Positions 56,661 through 64,000 of a stretch of 64,000 nt of DNA are shown in pieces. Both the position numbers and the translations under genes were made by a program. Under the pieces are notes generated by a model. That model saw only the letters and a program-made list of their open reading frames with translations, did no database searches and had not been told where the DNA came from. How positions within the stretch are numbered: position 1 is the stretch's first letter; each line of letters starts with the position of its first letter. The DNA is from Simmondsia chinensis (taxonomy: Eukaryota > Streptophyta > Magnoliopsida > Caryophyllales > Simmondsiaceae), in the NCBI GenBank assembly GCA_018398585.1, contig JAGTTD010000011.1:20998926-21062925 (forward strand). The letters run 5' to 3'.

Positions 56661-59477
56661 TCAGGATGAGTTCTTATATTTGAATAATTGAGTTTCTTAG
56701 TTGACCTTTGTGGGGGTCGAAGTATCATTCATCCTATTATACCTTTGTGGGGGCATAAACGACCTAGGATAATGGATTCTACAAAGAATGGCAATTCCTT
56801 TGGCTCATTCTTTTCCTTTTTCCCTTTATTGTTCGGCCATTTCTGTCATCATTTTGTAATCTTTGAGATCAGTTTTATTGTAACATGAGTTATATTTTGA
56901 CTACTCATTACCCAATTTCTCGAATAGTATCAAGTTATTTTTGAATCACTTGCAAGTTAAACATGAGCCCTTGTAACAAATCCTTAGCAAATTAACATTA
57001 ACGAGTGGACCATCCCCTTATAGGAACACAACTTTTTATGCTTATCGATTCTGCTCAATCTAGGCTCCATAAGTTATTGAGCCCCCAAAGCAAACACAAA
57101 TAAGACATAACTAGACATCTTAGACATGGGTTTCGAGCACTAGTTGGATGATCAAACATCTCCCTCCACCATTGTTTTGAGGACCCATATAAATTGATTT
57201 CCATGGCCATTGCTAGATCTACTCTACTATTAGTTCTAGTGGTTCATATGCTCATTCTGATCCAGGACATCTATAGTTATCAAAACCACAAAGTGGTTAA
57301 CTCATCTACTTTAATTCTAAACTCTTAACGTCACCTCATTTGGTCTCCCATTCAACTCTGTCATGCACCATTTTTAAAGCTGGACGCTTCACTTACCGAG
57401 CTGGAATTGTTTATGATGCACAATTAGACTTTGGGATTCAAAATCTTGTACTTTTTATTTTGCTTTTAGCTTTATGTTGTTCCTTTTAAAAACTTTATTA
57501 CGTACATCATAAATTTCTCCTATACTTAATTACACAAAAATAAAATAATAATAAGAATGGGCCATAATCAATTTGGAATACAACTAGTGCATTCAGCTTT
57601 GTTTTATTCACACTCCTACACTTAATATTTTTATAAAATATTGATGTGAATCATTAATCCAACAACAATAAGATATAAATATCTTTCACGAAATTTATTC
57701 ACGTTTTAGATGAATCTGGTGAAATTTTGTATGAAATACTAGTATTGCATTTGTTATAGTCATATATCACATTATCTTTTTATACTGAATTATTTCCCCC
57801 TATTTTGGAAAAATTTCCTACTGAATTCTTCGGGGAGGTTTTCCAGGTGAAAATTTTTATGCACAAGGTTCATTTTATATATTGAAATTTTAGAATATTT
57901 AGGTAATAAATACACAAATTTTAAGGTATTTGGATGATATATGTCCTATAAAGATAATAGGTAAATGTGTGGTTATGTTTTAATGGTTAAATTAAATGAA
58001 AGTTTCATACATGGATATAAGAAATTCTTCTTCTTGTGTATATAGAAATGCTCATTGGTGTGCCCCAACCCGAAACTCCTTCAAATGGAATGTTGATGAC
58101 TGCTCTTTTGAAAAGTGAATTCCGCAGCAACTGGAGGCATGTTCAGAAACTTTGATGCGAACTTCCTAGCCCGTTTTTGTAGCCCTATCGGTTTGTAAGA
58201 CTGAAATTACGCTGAGATTTTTGTAATTTGGTTCGCCCTTGACTTGTCCAGCTCGAAAGATTGGTTGAGCCACCAAAAGTTAATCATTGGACCAACGATG
58301 ATGTATTTAAATATTAATGTATCTAAATTTTAAATAATAAAACAGCACGTTATGATAAATTCTACATTTGATAAACAAACTTGGACACCAATATCTGGTA
58401 GTTTTCCGTGGTGTAAAAAGGGGACATCTTGAACAATAGAGTTACCCTTTACAATCATGAGTCAACATCAAACCCCCATACCTCCAGCCCCTAGGAGTCC
58501 CAGCCTATGCATTTCTCAGTCACTCTCTCCTTTTGTTTTTGTGTCAGGAAATACGACACCCCCTGCAAGCATTTCCGTTCATTGTTTTGGGCCAAACATT
58601 TGACAAATGAACCATCACATTTTGACGAGACACTAACTTCTATCCATATTAATAATATGTAATCTATACAGTATTGTTATTGTCAGGATAATAATTATTA
58701 GTAAGAGCACTTTATACAGAGAGTTTGTTTTTTCAAAAAAAGTGCATAAAGACATAATACAGAAGTAAGTGCACCCGCAAAAATACAAGGCCTGAGCCAA
58801 TGCGAAAAGAGCATGAGGAAAGAGAGGAAAAAGAAAAATAAAATTAGGAAAAAGCAGCTGATTCCGCATGCACCCCATCTTGGAGCTGATAGTTGGGTCA
58901 CGGCCCAGCCCACCCTTGCACATAACCTATGTTCCTTTCACTTTCATCCGGAAAGTAGAGAAGAGGTTCACACCAAGCTTTAATTCAAAAGCCGACCCTC
59001 ATTTTAGTGCTCCAAAATATCTTCCTTCCTCTCCAGAGTTAGTCTTCAAATATTGTCTTATTCCTAGTGGTACATATCATCCAAATAGTTAAAAAAGAAC
59101 AAAGTCATTCATACCTTTTTCTAAAATTCATCTCCCACATGACAACTAAGCCACTAATCAAACATTTTGTTTTCAGTAACTAACGAACATGAGAAAATCT
59201 TCTAGGTAGTACAAGATGTCTTCATGGCAGAATAAAGCTAAAAAAAGAAAAACGAGGAAAAAAACATAGTGAGTAAAGGTTAATTACGCACCATAAAAAA
59301 TGTCAAGCAGAATTTGCATCAAGCTTTCAAAATGGTGCATGAAAAAAGAGTCTTTGAACATGTATGAAGCTAGATGATGAATCTAGGAAGAAAATCTAGA
59401 TGCAAAAATCACAATCATGGAAGCACCAATCTTGATAAGACCTCAAATATTCGCCAAGTTGTAAACTGTGATAAGAA
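56661..59477. other. Unassigned AT-rich stretch
   Basis: No gene is supported. Small frames at 56688-56888, 58633-58923 and 58868-59092 have no domain. The stretch near 58040-58270 has a more balanced composition but no recognisable ends. Confidence 0.4.
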
Positions 59478-60200
59478 CTATGATGTTCGGTTTCTAGGGT
59501 TGGGGTTCCCTATGGAGATCAATCTACTGGGATTCTCGATACAATGATATAAGGAGATATCGTGACATCCAACTAACACCTTGAACCATGTAACCCTTAA
59601 CATTATTTTATAAAGGGTGCACGTCCAATATGGTTGTGTGTTATGCAAGATTAACGCATTCCTAGTTTCCAGAATTTTCTTTTTGATGGTGAAGTAAGTC
59701 ATAAGTTATGCTTTCTTAGTGAAGCCTTTGAAAATAGTGAATTGCCATTTCTGGAACGTCTCTTTGAGATTATTTGGGCAATCCAAAGTTCTTTGAAATA
59801 CCTGTAAATAAGGATAAATGCTGGCACAATCCGTTCTTGTTGGAGCAAAAGGAGTGCAGAATTTGGTCATTGTCAAGTATTTCATTTCTCACAAATCTTT
59901 TCTCTAATTTTTAGTCTCTTTAGAACAGCCAATCAAGCCCATAGTTCAAATCTAGGACTAAATAAGGCCGGTTCAAAAACCTTTTACATGCTATGAGGCT
60001 CGAGTTACCAAAGGCTATGATGAAAGCCTTATAAAATGAATCGGTTGAGAAAGTACCTTTTGAATCATGCTTCCATGTCAAGACATCATTTGCATAGGGG
60101 AATACATAAGCTTCCTATAGGTCATAAGTGACCATTAGCTGTAGTTTGATTTCCCAGCCAAATGAACTATGACGTCATCCTTGCTTCCAGTGCCTAGTAG
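59478..60200 (-). pseudogene. Possible LINE ORF2 C-terminal relic
   Basis: On the minus strand near 60095-60025, NDVLTWKHDSKGTFSTDSFY resembles the zf-RVT entry motif of L1 RT proteins (Asp, Trp, Gly-x-Phe-Ser, Ser-x-Tyr). Downstream fragments in shifted frames (WLAVLKRLKI, KKILETRNALIL) fit the order of that domain loosely. Decay is heavy and the assignment tentative. Confidence 0.4.
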
Positions 60201-60289
60201 TACCATCCAAAAAACCCGTGTGCTCTATGATCTAATGCTTGTGTGGAGATTAGTTTGTGCTGGAGTGGTTGTGTTTGTATGTGCCAGGA

Positions 60290-62473
60290 GTGGAACAAAT
60301 GTCTTTCTAAAGTTCTTGACCTGGTGTTGATATAAGCAATAGGGAGATATGATGTTTTGGTCCATGATTAGATTGGATTAGACTTTTTAAGAGAAGGGAT
60401 TTGATGCAGCACAAAAAGCTGAAAATTTGGAACTGATGCAGCTCGTTAAAGGGTTTGGCGGGAGGGTCTTGGCGTGAGCGAGACCTTTGGCAGTAACAGA
60501 GCAGCGGGACGCGGAGATGGACTGAAGCTTTTGAAAAGCCTCCAAGCAAGACTCATCAAACTCAAATGATATTTCCTTAGCTAGCAAATAGTCAATGCTC
60601 TAGCTAACTTCCTAATGTCCTTAATGAATCTTTTATAAAAACTTGTATAACACAGGAAGGCTCTAACTGGTTTCATATTTGAGGGAGGGGGCGAGTCTGC
60701 AATTGAATCTACCTTAGTCTTATCCACCCTTCTTTGACTCCATATCACCCAATACAATTCCCTTTTGAACCATTAAGGGGTTCTTCTCCCAACTCAAAAC
60801 TTCTTTCATGTTAGGGTTCAACCCTCTTCGCATCCCTCTAGATGGCTTAGCATCTTATCAAGAAAGATCATATGCATGTGAACAAAAGGCTCTATACCCT
60901 TCAAATTGGCTACATACCATCTATTGGCACTCCTATGATCATTAAGCACTACCATCAACCCATCCTTTTGTTCCCCAGACAATTGAAAAGAGATAATCAT
61001 AGATAAAGTCACATTAGGTCCAAGGAAAGCATACATTATAGTAGATGGCAAGGGCTTAAGCTAAAATTTGGGAGGTGTGACTATGGAGGGTAAAGATGGC
61101 GAATCGGGAAGCATAGGTAAGGGTTCCACTTTTGACAACCAGTGGCAAGTCTCTAAGGGAGCACATAACTCAAGCCAACTATTCATCTCTCTAAAGTGAC
61201 TTTCAACCTCAAAATCAGCAATACAGTCATCTGCTAGCACTCTCTTAAGGGGGTCATTAACTAAGATAGAGGGGAGTGTTTAGTCAACCAAATCATCAGT
61301 AACATCCACATAGAAACACTTTGACTCATCCACGCTAGCAGGTAACGAAGATGCATTAAAAATGTGCAACCTAATAGTCATGTTTGCAAAACTAATATCC
61401 ATTACCCGGATCTACAATTGATGGTAGCCTTGGCCATCACTAAGAAAGGCCAAAAGTAGAATGACATGAACATAGTTTTTGAATGGCTAGAAGATATATC
61501 AAGCATAAGGAAATCAGTAGGAAACATGGCTTTGTCTATCTTCAATAACACATTAATAAGCTCACCATGGGGAACTTTAGTAGATCTACCCTCTAACTAC
61601 AAGGTCACCATGGTAGGTTGCAACTCTCCTAGGCCTAACTTCTCATACACCGAGCAAGGAATGAGGCTAACACTCGCTCCTAGTCTAATAGAGCCTTATC
61701 AATTGCGTAGTCTCCAAGTGAACCAGAGATGATGGGGACACCGGGGTCTTGGTTCTTAATAGGAGTGTCACACTTCAAGATGCAACTCACTTGCTTGGTT
61801 AAAAATACTTTCTTAGATAGATGTGCTCTACATCTCTTCTTTTGATTGAGTAAGTCCTTAATGAACTTTGCACAGGCCGAGATTTGTTTGATCACACCAA
61901 GATGGAGATTGTTAATCTTTACCTGCCAAAAAACGCCCAAAATATCTTCCGACTTCTTATCCTTACCACATGTATGTGGGGCAACTAAAGCTTGGGGAAG
62001 GTCATTCTGGGTTCATAAGAGGAAGTAAGATCAAAGGCTCTATGAATAAAAGAAGGTTGCATGACCTTATCGGTCTCCTTCTCTCTTTCCTCGCTCTACT
62101 TTTCTTCCTCACCACTTATGGGTACTTCGCTTTTAAGACTCACCCCATTATCTACTTCCTTCCCACTTCTAAACACTATAATGCACTTTACTTGCTCATG
62201 ACAGGGAGGATAGTTTTCTTGTCTCAAATGGTTCACATGGTTCTCTATGGCTTGGCTAGGGAGTCTTCCCTCATCTCTCCAAATTAAAGCATTAGCTAGT
62301 TGACCTATTTGGGTTTCTAGCTTAGAGATCGATTGGGCATGGGAATGGAGGAGTTGAGAATTAGCTTCTAAGCCCTTAACCTTCTCATTAAAATTCAAAT
62401 TGTAGCTCAAATTAGAAGGTTGAGATTGGTTAGAAACATATCGTTGTGGTTGAAAACCAATAGGTCCTGGCAT
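60290..62473 (-). pseudogene. Athila/Tat-like gypsy gag-pol relic
   Basis: Reading leftwards: gag C-terminus (62473-62096) with SISKLETQIGQLANAL, GRLPSQ and IVFRSGKEVD; protease region (61940-61450) with SACAKFIKDLLNQKKR and LLD, then LGASVSLIP in the next frame, so a one-base shift falls at the catalytic site; RT upstream region (61055-60818) with YAFLGPNVTL, HRSANRWYVANLKGIEPF; then VQKGIVLGDMESKKG and VDSIADSPPPSNMKPVRAFL, and EISFEFDESCLEAFQKLQ (60587-60530). The RT segment with the YxDD box, expected between, is deleted near 60800. No integrase or LTR is identified. Confidence 0.8.
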
Positions 62474-62479
62474 ACTAGA

Positions 62480-64000
62480 TTAGGGAGGCTGTGGATTCAA
62501 TTGTTGATGACGACCGTGTTTGCTCTATTGTATTTTAAATGATGGGTGTGTGATTGCCATAAATGTAAAAAGAAAACAAGCGTGCAAAAGAGACTCACCG
62601 TGACTAGGAAGTGAGCTTAATATGAACCAAATGTCTTTGACCTCAACCACTTACCGAGTGAGCCTAATTTTTTACATATTTTAATAACAGAAAATTAAAG
62701 GATATGGACCTAACTCAAGTGGCAGTTATAGTGACGGAGCTGGGCCCACAAACACCATTTTTTGTACACTTAAAGGTCAAGAACTGGGGTGGAGACATAC
62801 CCAAGAGCTCAACATGCCACTTATAAGCCCGAGCTAAACCGATTTTCAAGCCTAGCACCTTGACTTCTAATAATCCGAATGAGTTTAGGTCCGACAAGAT
62901 TAAGGTGGAGCAAGCCATATTCACGTCACTAGATTAGGACCAACGCAATCAAGGGAGAAGCCTTGGTCATAAAACTGCAAATCATTGGCGCGAACCTATG
63001 TTCACATGACTTGCCAAGCAATAATAGTAGTGTTAAGACCAACGCAATAAATCGCCTTGACTGTGAAAGCCTTAAACAAAAGCCTCATATCTCAACTTGT
63101 CAATTTGTGAAAATAGATTAAAATTAGAAAGTCATGCCTAAAGCTCGAGAACTGTATTACTATAGAGGTAAGTACAGCAAAGATCTACATTACGCTGCAC
63201 CTATCTAAGTTACACTACACCTAAGCAAGAGAGCACAAGTGTGCTATTAAAAACTTGAAGAAGTTTTGTCTTGAGTGTATGTGTACTTTTTCGGACTGGA
63301 TAGAGCCCATATTTATAGAAAACAAGAGAATAACGGTTGCTCTTATCTTCACGAAAAATCCACCAAGGTTATGCCACTAAACTCATCTTTTGCCCGCGTT
63401 TATCCTTTACTAAGGTGTCTTGAGTTTTGGAGGGAAATCCTTGATGCCCACGTCCATAATTTTAGTAGAAGTTCCCTCTAGAAGATCCACGCTCCCTTGA
63501 ATTAAGCTTAGGGCCTAAGCAACTGAAATTGAGCTCCAAGTAGCTTCCTTGAGCTCGAACACTATTGTTCTTGTAGCTTTCCTTGCAGCCCCTTGAGCTC
63601 AAGCTTATTTCACCCTTCCGCCATCTTGAGCCTCGAGTGGCAAACATCCTTGCCAAGGGTAATAATGTTTTCTAGGAACTAGGCTTGAGACGCTGCTCAC
63701 ATAATACTCAAAGGCCTAGGCCCTCTCACTGATAACCTCATGTGACGACCACATGACGCTTTACTCAAAAACAGCATCATTCCAACCTTACTGAAATTAA
63801 TGTGTTAACCAATGCCTCCCTTTTAGCCGTTGGTAAATTCAAATTTACAGTGGGTAAAAAATTCTGCTTGATTTTACCCTCAACGGCTAAAGGAAGTTCA
63901 AGAGAACACTTTATGTCCTTTGCCCTTCCTTCCTGTGTCTCTGTAAGTATGACGGTTAGGGTTATTAATTATCTAAGCCAGTTTGAAAATTTGGATGGTC
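62480..64000. other. Unassigned stretch, possibly LTR-type DNA on the minus strand
   Basis: No gene is seen. CTATAAATATGGGC on the minus strand at about 63308-63320 looks like a promoter box, and ACCAACGCAAT occurs at about 62940 and 63040. GAGCTC occurs repeatedly at 63529-63605. These features could belong to a gypsy LTR linked to the relic on the left, but no LTR ends or partner copy are visible. An imperfect inverted repeat lies at 63819-63837 and 63872-63893. Confidence 0.35.

Noticed and set aside
1..64000. A novel multi-gene defence or biosynthetic system
   Set aside because: Apart from the WOX1-type gene, every coding signal I recognise belongs to a known transposon class, and the remaining stretches are non-coding or low complexity.

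Overview
The window looks like nuclear DNA of a flowering plant, most likely a eudicot. It is AT-rich, full of plant-type transposable elements (Ty1-copia, Ty3-gypsy, L1 LINEs, SINEs, CACTA, PIF/Harbinger), and has one intron-containing plant developmental gene. I see no bacterial, organellar or viral gene cluster and no CRISPR array.

The only host gene I can support is a WUSCHEL-related homeobox gene of the WOX1 type on the minus strand (43974-48911). I resolve four phase-compatible exons giving a 301-residue product with homeodomain, WUS box and a WOX1-type C-terminus. Everything else is transposon-derived or unassigned.

Layout. 1-2052: short non-autonomous copia-like LTR element, its 5' LTR cut by the window edge, inserted in a gypsy remnant (2053-2806). 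2797-6460: minus-strand L1 LINE with an RRM-type ORF1 and an ORF2 that lacks its 3' half. 6461-15169: old copia-type element into which a full-length, decayed copia (8452-14341, target duplication CAGGC) inserted. 15285-16735: minisatellite interrupted by a PIF/Harbinger-like element with TTA duplication. 16776-18185: two tandem-duplication blocks. 22469-23049: two SINEs with target duplications. 24055-32005: near-complete CACTA element, plus strand. 32574-40990: second CACTA, minus strand, tail to tail with the first, its 5' end lost. 40995-43644 and 52480-55038: two members of one reduced gypsy family in opposite orientation, flanking the WOX1 region. 50037-50560: copia relic with a 146-bp LTR. 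55590-56660: LINE ORF1 relic. 59478-62473: minus-strand LINE and Athila/Tat-like gypsy relics.

How it fits together: nesting gives relative ages (copia in older copia, Harbinger in minisatellite, LINE tail inside CACTA 2). Tryptophan-to-stop changes recur in the copia and both CACTAs, as expected from decay of methylated, silenced copies. The WOX1 gene is a host island whose introns and 3' flank contain repeats. No new multi-gene system is apparent. The best candidates for new description are the reduced gypsy pair, the palindrome-bearing copia LTRs and a hairpin repeat in WOX1 intron 3.
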